Source: Pelorhabdus rhamnosifermentans (lineage in GTDB: Bacteria > Bacillota > Negativicutes > UMGS1260). Taken from it: a DNA stretch of 64,000 nt. Under the pieces are notes generated by a model. The model worked only from the letters and a program-made list of their open reading frames with translations, had not been told where the DNA came from and did no database searches. Position numbers and translations under genes: made by a program. Location: NCBI RefSeq assembly GCF_018835585.1, contig NZ_JAHGVE010000018.1, positions 41,288 through 105,287 of the forward strand, read 5' to 3'. Each line of letters starts with the position of its first letter. Within the stretch, counting starts at the first letter, position 1. Of this stretch, positions 8,520-16,891 are shown one piece after another.

Positions 8520-11081
8520 ATGTCTACGTTCAACTTAAATGGCAACTTTGTGACGGTCAGCGGGGAAAAAAACTTATTAGAATATTTGCGCGATACTGCC
8601 TGGATTACTTCGGTGAAAAACGGTTGCGGTGAAGGGGCATGTGGTGCGTGCATGGTTTTGGTAGACGGCAAGCCGACGAAAGCTTGTATTTTGACGGCTG
8701 ATCGGTTGGAGGGAAAACACGTTTTGACTGTGGAAGGGCTGTCTGATTTGGAAAAGGAAATTTATAGCTGGGCCTTTGCCGCTGCCGGGGCCGTGCAGTG
8801 CGGCTTTTGCATTCCTGGTATGGTTATGAGTGCCAAAGGACTTATCGATAAAAACCCGCATCCAACGCGCAGCGAGGTTAAGCAGGCTCTCAAGGGCAAT
8901 ATTTGTCGATGTACCGGTTATGTTAAAATCGAACAAGCCGTATTGTTAGCAGCTAAGGCGCTAAAGGAAAAAATTGAATTGCCTGAGACAGGTATGCGGC
9001 AGATTAAAGTCGGTGACAGGATGCCGCGGGTAGATGCCAGAGCAAAAGTATTGGGAACGGCTGAGTATGTTGACGACATGTACGTTGAAGGCATGCTTCA
9101 TGCCGCTGTCTTGCGATCGCCAAGTGCCCGTGCGCTCATTAAGCATATTGATACGGCAGCGGCTCAAGCTTTGTCTGGTGTAGCGGCTGTCATCACTGCC
9201 GCTGATATTCCCGGTTGCCGTTATCAAGGTCATATTATCCCCGATTGGCCGGCCTTTATTGCTGAAGGTGAATGTACCCGCTATATCGGCGATGCTTTGG
9301 CAGCTGTTGCGGCTCTGTCTAAAGAAGTAGCCCAAGCTGCAGTAAAGCTTATTCAAGTCGAGTATGAAGTATTGCCGCCGCTCATTTCACCGCAGTCGGC
9401 ACTGGCCCCGGATGCTCCGAAGCTTCATCCCAAAGGCAATGTGCTGGCGAAGACAGTGCTCAAACGCGGCGCTGCCGACCAAGCCATTGCGGCTTCCCGC
9501 TATGTTGTGACCCAGCATTATACAACACCTGCGACAGAGCATGCTTTTTTAGAACCGGAAAGCGCATTGGCTGTTCCTAACCGCGATGGCACGTTAACGG
9601 TGTATACAGGGACGCAAAATATTTATGATGATCATCGCGGTATTGTGTCTTTGCTTGGAGTAGCAGATGATAAGGTTCGTGTGATTAGTAAAATGGTTGG
9701 GGGTGGATTTGGCGGCAAAGAGGACTTGATTGCGCAACATCATGCGGCACTGCTGGCCTGGCGCATCAAGAAAGCAGTCAAACTTACGCTCAGTCGTCAG
9801 GAGAGCATTTATGTTCATCCTAAGCGGCACGCCATGGAGATGGATTTTACAACGGCTTGTGATGAAAATGGGATAATTACGGCCATGAAAGCCGAATTGA
9901 TTGCGGATACTGGCGCTTATGCTTCTTTAGGGGGGCCGGTTTTGCAGCGGGCGTGTACACATGCTGCCGGACCGTATCAAATTCCCAATGTTGATATCGT
10001 CGGAATCGGTGTATATACGAACAATCCACCTGCCGGTGCTTTTCGCGGTTTCGGTGTTACACAATCGTGCTTTGCTATGGAAAGTAATATGAACATACTA
10101 GCGGAAAAAACCGGGCTTTCTCCCTGGGAAATCCGGTTCCGCAATGCTATTGAGCCGGGAAAGGTGCTGCCAAATGGCCAGATTGCCGACGCTGGAACGG
10201 CGTTTAAGGAAACGCTGCTTGCTGTGCGTGATGTTTTTGACGCCCATCCCGGCGCTGGATTGGCCTGCGCCATGAAAAATGCTGGTATTGGCGTTGGTCT
10301 GCCTGATATTGGCCGCGTTAAGCTCAAGATTGAGGGCGGAAAGGTTGTTATGCTGACTGGTGCGGCTTGTATTGGCCAGGGGCTTGTTACGACAATGACG
10401 CAGATTTTATGTGAAACAACGGGGCTCGCTGCTTCCCTGGTGACAGCTGTTACGCCCGATACCTTCGTTACGCCTGACTCGGGTACGACGACGGCATCAC
10501 GTCAAACCGTATTTACTGGCGAAGCCGTCAGGCAAGCTGGCTTGAAACTAAAAGCGGCGTTGGCCTCTGCTCCTTTATCAGCGCTGACAGGCAGTGAATT
10601 TGATGGTGAGTACCTTGGTGTAACCGATCCGATGGGGTCGGATAAGCCGAATCCAGTCAGCCATGTCGCTTACGGTTACGCCAGTCATGTCGTTCTTCTT
10701 GATGAACTGGGCAAAGTTACAAAGGTGGTGGCGGCTCATGATGTGGGAAAGGCCATTAACCCGAATGGTGTGGAAGGGCAGATTGAAGGCGGCGTGGTTA
10801 TGGGCATGGGTTATGCGCTGACGGAGAATTTTTTATTGCAAGACGGTGTGCCGAAGGTGAAGTTTGGTACGCTGGGACTGCTTCGTGTCAGTGCCGTTCC
10901 TGATATCGAGACGATCATTGTAGAGAAAAATCGTAGTGAACTGGCTTATGGCGCCAAAGGCGTAGGGGAAATTACGAGCATTCCGATTGCTCCAGCCATT
11001 GCTGGCGCTTATCTGCGGCGTGACGGCAAAGTGCGGTGGAAATTACCGCTGGAGGGTACTCCTTACAGCCGAAAAAAATAG
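8520..11081 (+). CDS. xdhD: Selenium-dependent-type xanthine dehydrogenase, fused 2Fe-2S and molybdenum-binding chain
   Basis: This molybdenum hydroxylase likely oxidises xanthine or a related purine. The N-terminal 150 residues carry two 2Fe-2S clusters (CGEGACGAC...C and QCGFC...GNICRCTGY); the rest is the molybdopterin domain with MVGGGFGGKED, GAFRGFG and the catalytic-glutamate region GAKGVGEITS near the C-terminus. Its 853 residues and fused plan fit the XdhD/Se-dependent XDH family found with ygfK, ssnA and yqeB. There is no FAD domain, so electrons probably pass to YgfK, the next gene 30 bp on. The labile selenium cannot be seen from sequence; no in-frame UGA is present. Confidence 0.86.
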   Translation: MSTFNLNGNFVTVSGEKNLLEYLRDTAWITSVKNGCGEGACGACMVLVDGKPTKACILTADRLEGKHVLTVEGLSDLEKEIYSWAFAAAGAVQCGFCIPGMVMSAKGLIDKNPHPTRSEVKQALKGNICRCTGYVKIEQAVLLAAKALKEKIELPETGMRQIKVGDRMPRVDARAKVLGTAEYVDDMYVEGMLHAAVLRSPSARALIKHIDTAAAQALSGVAAVITAADIPGCRYQGHIIPDWPAFIAEGECTRYIGDALAAVAALSKEVAQAAVKLIQVEYEVLPPLISPQSALAPDAPKLHPKGNVLAKTVLKRGAADQAIAASRYVVTQHYTTPATEHAFLEPESALAVPNRDGTLTVYTGTQNIYDDHRGIVSLLGVADDKVRVISKMVGGGFGGKEDLIAQHHAALLAWRIKKAVKLTLSRQESIYVHPKRHAMEMDFTTACDENGIITAMKAELIADTGAYASLGGPVLQRACTHAAGPYQIPNVDIVGIGVYTNNPPAGAFRGFGVTQSCFAMESNMNILAEKTGLSPWEIRFRNAIEPGKVLPNGQIADAGTAFKETLLAVRDVFDAHPGAGLACAMKNAGIGVGLPDIGRVKLKIEGGKVVMLTGAACIGQGLVTTMTQILCETTGLAASLVTAVTPDTFVTPDSGTTTASRQTVFTGEAVRQAGLKLKAALASAPLSALTGSEFDGEYLGVTDPMGSDKPNPVSHVAYGYASHVVLLDELGKVTKVVAAHDVGKAINPNGVEGQIEGGVVMGMGYALTENFLLQDGVPKVKFGTLGLLRVSAVPDIETIIVEKNRSELAYGAKGVGEITSIPIAPAIAGAYLRRDGKVRWKLPLEGTPYSRKK

Positions 11082-11111
11082 GTAACATACGTATTTTGGG
11101 AGGGGAAAACC

Positions 11112-14100
11112 ATGGGAGATAAGATGCGACCTATTCCGTTTACGGAATTAATCCGACGTATTTTTGAGGAATATGCCAGAGAAAGATCAATTTTTTCCCT
11201 CGGGGAAAGCGGATTTTTTCGCAAAAAAGGCAGCAAGAAGGTAGTCCTTGCCGGGGAGTGGAGTGAAACACCCATTGGGCCGGCGGCAGGTCCCCATACC
11301 CAATTGGCGCAAAACATTATTACTTCTTATCTGGCTGGCAGCCGGTTTATTGAATTGAAAACGGTGCAGGAGCAAGAGCCGCCCGTGGATAAACCATGTA
11401 TTGACGCAACAGATGAGTGTTTTAATACGGAGTGGTCCAGTGAATTTACCGTGGAAAAAGCTTATGAGGAATATGTGAAGGCCTGGATTATTCTGCATCT
11501 TCTTGAAGAGATGTTTGCTCTTCGTAACGGCAAAGATCGTTCGTTTATCTTTAATATGAGCGTGGGGTATGATCTGGCGGGAATTCAATCTCCGCGCATG
11601 GACAGCTATATGAATGGGTTGATGGATGCAACGAAGCAACCGTTTTTTAGGACTTGTCTAGAGGATCTCAAGGCACTTTTGGCGGATGGAATTTTTTTGC
11701 GTGGCACAGGCCTGGAGGCAAGGCGGACAGCACTTACCGATCTGCCGCAGCGAATTTCAGGTAAGATTTGTAGCTCTGTAACGTTGTCAACAATGCATGG
11801 CTGTCCGCCAGCAGAAATTGAAAAAATCTGCTCCTATTTGCTTACTGAAAAAAAATTGGCGACTTATGTCAAACTCAATCCTACATTGCTTTCATTTTCT
11901 GTTGTACGGAAAATACTCAATAGTCTTGGTTTTGATTACGTGGAATTGGATCAGACATCATTTGATCATGATTTAGAGTACGGTGATGCCATTCCCATGC
12001 TGCATCGCTTGCAAAAACTGGCGACAGAGAATGAGCGCTTTTTCGGTGTGAAATTGACCAATACGCTGGGGACGGTTAATTTTAAACAGAAGTTGCCTGG
12101 CTGTGCCATGTATTTGTCCGGACGAGCTTTGTTTCCTCTGTCTATTCAGTTGGCTGCCAAAATCTGTCGGGAATTTACTGGCACACTGCCTATTTCTTTT
12201 TCTGGCGGCATTAGTGAGCACAATGTGGCTGCGGTTTTTGCGACAGGTATCCGACCCATTACGCTCGCTACAGAAATTCTCAAACCCGGCGGCTATAACC
12301 GGATGTCTTCCATTGCCGCCAAACTGGAAGCGGCAGAAGGCTGGGAAAAAAGTGACATTGATGTTGAAATGGTGAAAGAGCTGGCGAGTCAAGCGCTCGA
12401 AGCAGATTTTTCTCACAAAGACTATCGGGGCAATGATCCCGTGTCTATAACGGGTGTGTTGCCGCAGTTCGATTGTGCCGAGGCGCCGTGTAAAACAGCC
12501 TGCCCGATTCACCAGGATATTCCGGAATATATCCGTCTGGTAGGTAAGAAAAGGTACGTGGAAGCGCTGGCGCTTATCTATGAAAAAAATGCTCTGCCTT
12601 CGATTACTGCCCACATTTGTAATCATGTTTGTCAGTATCATTGTACGCGAATGGATTATGAAGGCTGTGTTCTGATTCGGGAAGTGAAGCGGATTGCCGT
12701 CAAGATGGGGTTTGAAGATTACCTGAAAGAATGGGGCGGTGTGGCAAGCGTTAATGGTGTAAAAGTTGCAGTTATGGGGGCTGGGCCTGCAGGACTAGCA
12801 ATCGCTTATTTCTTGGCGCGAGAAGGGTTTGCTGTAACTGTGTTTGATTCGCGGGCTGCTGCGGGCGGCACTGTCAGACATATCATTCCTCGATTTCGCA
12901 TTAGTGACGAAGCCATTGACAGTGACGTGAACTTTATCAAAAAGCATGGTGTGAAATTTGTATTTAAGGCCGATCCGATGCTTACACCGAAAATTTTGCA
13001 GGCAGAACAAGGTTTTCGTTATGTCGTTGTGGCAGTAGGAGCCAGTGCGGAAAAGCCTTTTGATATCAAGAATGAAAGCAAAGCAAAGATCCTTTCTGCT
13101 CTCACTTTTCTTGAAGCCTATCATCAGAATTCCGCAAGTCTCGATTTAGGGAGGCACGTTGTTGTCGTTGGTGCGGGAAATACGGCCATGGATACCGCCC
13201 GGACGGCACTGAAAATTGCTGGCGTCGAGAGCGCTTGTATTATTTATCGCCGTACGGAAAAGGAAATGCCGGCGTACCGTGAAGAGTATGCCCAGGCATT
13301 AGCAGATAATGTTACCTTCCGTTTTCTCTTAAATCCTGAAAAAATAACAGCTGCCGGCAAGCTAATCTGCCGGGTTATGCGGCTAGGCGAGATGGATGCC
13401 AGTGGCCGCCCCAAACCAGAGCCCACTGACGCCGTAGAAGTCATGGCTGTGGATACACTCATTGTGGCCATTGGTGAGGGAGTCGATCAGACGCTGCTAA
13501 AGCGTCTGGGCATGGCAGAAACAAAGGGAATCTATCTTATTGGAGATGTTCGTACTGGGCCTTCGTCCATCGTCCAGTCTATCGCCGATGCGCGCCAGGC
13601 GGCTGACGACATTTGTCGGAAAGTAACTGCTAAGTGGCAGAGGCAAGAAGTAAGGCCGCTCAAGGCTGACGACAGACAAGTGCAGGAAATTTCCGACAAA
13701 AAAATCGGCCTGATTAGACAGTCGAAAGCGCCTGCAGAAGGTTCTGATGAACTGAATTTGGAGGTGGGCAGTAGCGAATTCCGGCGCTGCCTGGAATGCA
13801 ATGTTGTTTGCAATAAGTGTGTTGAAGTTTGTCCCAATCGGGCGAATATTGCTGTGGATATGGCTGATGACGGCGATTTTGTCAACCGTTTTCAAATTGT
13901 TCATCTTGACGCCTATTGTAATGAGTGCGCAAATTGCGCTACTTTTTGCCCCTGGGATGGCAAGCCTTACCTGGATAAGACGACCCTCTTCAGTCGGCGT
14001 GACGATTTCTTGAGCAGCAACAATCCGGGATTTTTTGTTGAAAGCGATACGTTATTGATTCGCTGTGAAGGCAAGGTACAGTCCTTTGAACGTCAGGGAG

Positions 14101-14204
14101 GCAGCTTTGCTATTGGTGGGAGCGGTGCTCTAGGCAAGCTGGGGCGGCTCTTTAATAAAATTTATGTTGAACGTAAATCTCTCTTTGGGGCTGTTGAAAA
14201 ATAG
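11112..14204 (+). CDS. ygfK: YgfK, putative flavin/iron-sulfur reductase subunit
   Basis: This large (1030-residue) redox protein is labelled putative selenate reductase subunit in databases but co-occurs with anaerobic purine degradation genes. The N-terminal half resembles the dihydropyrimidine-dehydrogenase TIM barrel. Cysteines at about residues 457-470 (CAEAPCKTACPIHQDIPEYI) begin a GltD-like part with FAD motif GAGPAGLAIAYFLA and NAD(P)-binding VVVGAGNTAMDTARTA. Two ferredoxin-like clusters close it (CNVVCNKCVEVCPN and CNECANCATFCP). It could accept electrons from the adjacent hydroxylase or reduce the purine ring; the direction is not decided by sequence. The RBS is GGGAGGGG. Confidence 0.88.
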   Translation: MGDKMRPIPFTELIRRIFEEYARERSIFSLGESGFFRKKGSKKVVLAGEWSETPIGPAAGPHTQLAQNIITSYLAGSRFIELKTVQEQEPPVDKPCIDATDECFNTEWSSEFTVEKAYEEYVKAWIILHLLEEMFALRNGKDRSFIFNMSVGYDLAGIQSPRMDSYMNGLMDATKQPFFRTCLEDLKALLADGIFLRGTGLEARRTALTDLPQRISGKICSSVTLSTMHGCPPAEIEKICSYLLTEKKLATYVKLNPTLLSFSVVRKILNSLGFDYVELDQTSFDHDLEYGDAIPMLHRLQKLATENERFFGVKLTNTLGTVNFKQKLPGCAMYLSGRALFPLSIQLAAKICREFTGTLPISFSGGISEHNVAAVFATGIRPITLATEILKPGGYNRMSSIAAKLEAAEGWEKSDIDVEMVKELASQALEADFSHKDYRGNDPVSITGVLPQFDCAEAPCKTACPIHQDIPEYIRLVGKKRYVEALALIYEKNALPSITAHICNHVCQYHCTRMDYEGCVLIREVKRIAVKMGFEDYLKEWGGVASVNGVKVAVMGAGPAGLAIAYFLAREGFAVTVFDSRAAAGGTVRHIIPRFRISDEAIDSDVNFIKKHGVKFVFKADPMLTPKILQAEQGFRYVVVAVGASAEKPFDIKNESKAKILSALTFLEAYHQNSASLDLGRHVVVVGAGNTAMDTARTALKIAGVESACIIYRRTEKEMPAYREEYAQALADNVTFRFLLNPEKITAAGKLICRVMRLGEMDASGRPKPEPTDAVEVMAVDTLIVAIGEGVDQTLLKRLGMAETKGIYLIGDVRTGPSSIVQSIADARQAADDICRKVTAKWQRQEVRPLKADDRQVQEISDKKIGLIRQSKAPAEGSDELNLEVGSSEFRRCLECNVVCNKCVEVCPNRANIAVDMADDGDFVNRFQIVHLDAYCNECANCATFCPWDGKPYLDKTTLFSRRDDFLSSNNPGFFVESDTLLIRCEGKVQSFERQGGSFAIGGSGALGKLGRLFNKIYVERKSLFGAVEK

Positions 14205-14216
14205 GGGGGAAGAGTA

Positions 14217-15554
14217 ATGATAATTTTAAAAAATGCAACAGTCGTCGAATTCCAGCCTGCAGACGTGAAACCGAATCAGGACATCATTATTGAAGGTACG
14301 AAGATTGTTGCTGTCGGCGTGGGTATCGCTGGGAATTACCGAGCAGACAAGGTGTTTGATCTCGACGGTGCGTTCGTCATACCCGGGCTCGTCTGTAGTC
14401 ATAATCATTTTTACTCCGGCTTGTCACGAGGCATCCTGACCAATATCAGACCCAGCCCTGATTTTATTTCTGTGTTGCAGAACCTCTGGTGGCAGCTGGA
14501 TCGGGCCATTGATGAAGAAATTCTTTATTACAGTGCCATGGTCTGCTCGTTGGAAGCCATCCGTAGCGGCACCACGGCGGTTATCGATCATCATGCTTCG
14601 CCTAACTTTATCACGGGCTCGCTGAAAGTGTTGAAAAAGGCTTTTGAAGAGGTCGGGCTCAGAGGGATTACTTGTTATGAGACGACTGACAGGAATGGCG
14701 GGTTGACGGAAGTGGAAAAATGCGTGGAGGAGAATGTTGCTTTTGCCAGGCAGTGTGAAAGTGACAAACGATCTGACAAAGAGGGGTATTTGGTGGAAGC
14801 CATGCTTGGCGGACACGCACCGCTAACAATGCCGGAAAGCGCCCTTCAGTTGCTGAGCGAAGCGGTGCAAGAGACAGGTCGAGGCGTGCACATCCATGTT
14901 GCTGAGGATAAGTATGACGTTTCATATTCCCACCATATTTACGGCAAAGATATTATGGCTCGTCTGGACGAATATGGGCTTGTCACAGATAAATCCCTGT
15001 TTGGTCATGGCGTGTATCTTTCTGATCAGGACATCGAAATAGTCAATGCTCATGATGCTTATTTGGTGCATAATGCCCGCTCCAATATGAATAATGGTGT
15101 TGGTTACAACAAGAAGATTGTCAAATACAAAAACTTCGCCCTGGGAACGGATGGAATGGGCAGTGATATGTTCGAAGAGCTGAAGTTTGCTTATTTCAGG
15201 CATAAGGATAGCAAAGGCCCGCTTTGGCCAGATAGTTACTTGAAATTCCTCGATAATGGTAATGATATTTTGGAACGCTATTTTGATGCTCAATTCGGCA
15301 AAGTGAGCAAGGGGTATAAAGCGGATCTTACCATTCTTGATTATCAGCCTCCAACACCGCTTGTGTCCGCTAATATTGGCGGACACATGGCTTTCGGTAT
15401 GGGATCGAATACCGTCAAGACAGTGATTGTCAATGGCAAGGTCGTACTGGAAGACCGTAAGTTTCCCTTTGACGTAAAACCTATTTACGAGAATGCCCGG
15501 CGGGCGGCGCAGCGTCTATGGAGTAAGATGGATAGACTAGGGAAGAATCCCTGA
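14217..15554 (+). CDS. ssnA: SsnA, amidohydrolase of the purine degradation cluster
   Basis: This cyclic amidohydrolase has 445 residues and metal-ligand motifs CSHNHFYSG, HVAEDKYD, FGHGVYLSD and LGTDGMGSD. It belongs to the SsnA family linked by gene neighbourhood to selenium-dependent molybdenum hydroxylases, and probably opens or deaminates a ring intermediate. The start follows GGGGGGAAGAGTA, 12 bp after ygfK. Its last 18 bp overlap the tail of the convergent xdhC gene, with no strong terminator between them. Confidence 0.88.
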   Translation: MIILKNATVVEFQPADVKPNQDIIIEGTKIVAVGVGIAGNYRADKVFDLDGAFVIPGLVCSHNHFYSGLSRGILTNIRPSPDFISVLQNLWWQLDRAIDEEILYYSAMVCSLEAIRSGTTAVIDHHASPNFITGSLKVLKKAFEEVGLRGITCYETTDRNGGLTEVEKCVEENVAFARQCESDKRSDKEGYLVEAMLGGHAPLTMPESALQLLSEAVQETGRGVHIHVAEDKYDVSYSHHIYGKDIMARLDEYGLVTDKSLFGHGVYLSDQDIEIVNAHDAYLVHNARSNMNNGVGYNKKIVKYKNFALGTDGMGSDMFEELKFAYFRHKDSKGPLWPDSYLKFLDNGNDILERYFDAQFGKVSKGYKADLTILDYQPPTPLVSANIGGHMAFGMGSNTVKTVIVNGKVVLEDRKFPFDVKPIYENARRAAQRLWSKMDRLGKNP

Positions 15555-16013
15555 TTGCAGGACCTTTTCCGCCGCTTTTACGATGTTCTGGTAGCCGGTG
15601 CAGCGGCACATGTTGCCAGAAAGTTCTTTTTTGATTTCTTCCCGGGTGTATTCTTTGCCGCTTTCAAGCATGGATGTAATAGACATGACAAAGCCGGGAG
15701 TGCAAAATCCGCATTGTACAGCACCTTCGTCAAGCATGGCCTGCTGGACGGCGGATAACTGACCGTCGATTGTTTGGCCTTCAATGGTGTGAATGACTTT
15801 GCCGTCGGCCCAGGTAGCTAAAAAGATGCAGGTGTCTACGGTTTCACCGTTCATGATTACGGTACAGGCGCCGCATTCGCCGACGCCGCAGCCTTTTTTC
15901 GTTCCTGTTAGGTGAAACTTTTGGCGCAACACATCAAGCAATGATTCGCGAACATCGACTTCTACGCTGACATTTTTGTCATTGAGACTAAATTGGATTT
16001 TTTTTGTTTTCAT
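15537..16013 (-). CDS. xdhC: Xanthine dehydrogenase, 2Fe-2S subunit
   Basis: This 158-residue electron-transfer subunit has the plant-type ferredoxin cysteines (GCGVGECGACTV...C) and the second cluster QCGFC...GNMCRCTGY. It is the third gene of the minus-strand xdhABC unit and overlaps xdhB by 4 bp. Subunit order and sizes match E. coli XdhABC (752/292/159 residues). This chain is named as in E. coli; it is unrelated to the XdhC maturation factor at 28951. Confidence 0.92.
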   Translation of the reverse strand: MKTKKIQFSLNDKNVSVEVDVRESLLDVLRQKFHLTGTKKGCGVGECGACTVIMNGETVDTCIFLATWADGKVIHTIEGQTIDGQLSAVQQAMLDEGAVQCGFCTPGFVMSITSMLESGKEYTREEIKKELSGNMCRCTGYQNIVKAAEKVLQSGILP

Positions 16014-16891
16014 ACCCCTTTTCCTCCTGTTTTGCTCATGGCTTTTCGGAAGGCTCGTTTGCTTAGCTCTCCTACTAGTTGCAGCCGATATTCCTTGGAT
16101 GCCCGCCAGGACGTTCGGGGGTTCACCTCGCTAACGGCCAACTCGCCGACCCTTTCCACAAGGTCTTCACTGAAGTGGTGTCCCTTGACTGCCGCTTCTG
16201 TTCGCAAGCAGCGCATGGGGGTAGGTGCCGCTACGCCAAAGGCCAGACGAAAATCTGCTACGCTGTGGTCTATGCCAAGTTTTACAGTGACGGAGCAACC
16301 CAGCATGGCAATATCCATGGCGTTACGCAGGGTGTACTTGATATAATGCCCGCTGAAACCGAGGTAATCTTTCGGTGAGATTAAAATGGCTGTTAAAATT
16401 TCGCCGTGCGTCAGCGCGACCTTGCCTGGGCCTTTGTAGAAATCCTGGATGGTGCTGGTACGAATACCGCTAGGCCCGGTGATGCAGAGTCGAGCGTTAA
16501 GAGCAAACAGAGTGGATGCGCTGTCAGCAGAGGTGGCGCCGTTACAAACGTTGCCGCCGATTGTTCCGACGTGACGGGTTTGCGGGCCTCCCACTGTACT
16601 GACAGCTTCACCTAAAAAGGGAAGATGCTGCTTAATGATGGGGTGTTCAGCGAGCGATGTGAAGGTGGTGACGGGTTTGATGACAATGGTTCCGTCTGTT
16701 TTGATACTGACGCCTTTTAGTTCGTCTAGATCATGAATGCTGATGAGATTGGCGTCTGAGACTTTCCCTTCACGGAGGCGGATGATGACATCTGTGCCAC
16801 CGGCGATCAGTTGGGCTTGGGGATTGGCAGCAAGCAGGTCGATGGCATGCTGTACTGAGTTTGCTTCTTCATAGCTTGTGATATCAAACAC
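16010..16891 (-). CDS. xdhB: Xanthine dehydrogenase, FAD-binding subunit
   Basis: This 293-residue FAD subunit of the three-chain molybdenum hydroxylase has the FAD-binding AGGTDVIIRLREG and GGNVCNGATSADSASTLFAL segments and the C-terminal CO-dehydrogenase-flavoprotein domain. It overlaps xdhA by 8 bp and xdhC by 4 bp, so the three are translated together. It lets this enzyme pass electrons to NAD+, unlike the FAD-less fused enzyme at 8520. Confidence 0.92.
   Translation of the reverse strand: MFDITSYEEANSVQHAIDLLAANPQAQLIAGGTDVIIRLREGKVSDANLISIHDLDELKGVSIKTDGTIVIKPVTTFTSLAEHPIIKQHLPFLGEAVSTVGGPQTRHVGTIGGNVCNGATSADSASTLFALNARLCITGPSGIRTSTIQDFYKGPGKVALTHGEILTAILISPKDYLGFSGHYIKYTLRNAMDIAMLGCSVTVKLGIDHSVADFRLAFGVAAPTPMRCLRTEAAVKGHHFSEDLVERVGELAVSEVNPRTSWRASKEYRLQLVGELSKRAFRKAMSKTGGKGV

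Noticed and set aside
8520..11081. Possible selenocysteine (in-frame UGA) in the Se-type hydroxylase
   Set aside because: The frame has no internal UGA; in this family selenium is a labile non-protein ligand, so absence of Sec is expected.
11973..12641. A 222-codon minus-strand open frame
   Set aside because: It lies wholly antisense to ygfK, has no ribosome site or recognisable motif, and its composition is that expected from the opposite strand of a well-conserved gene.
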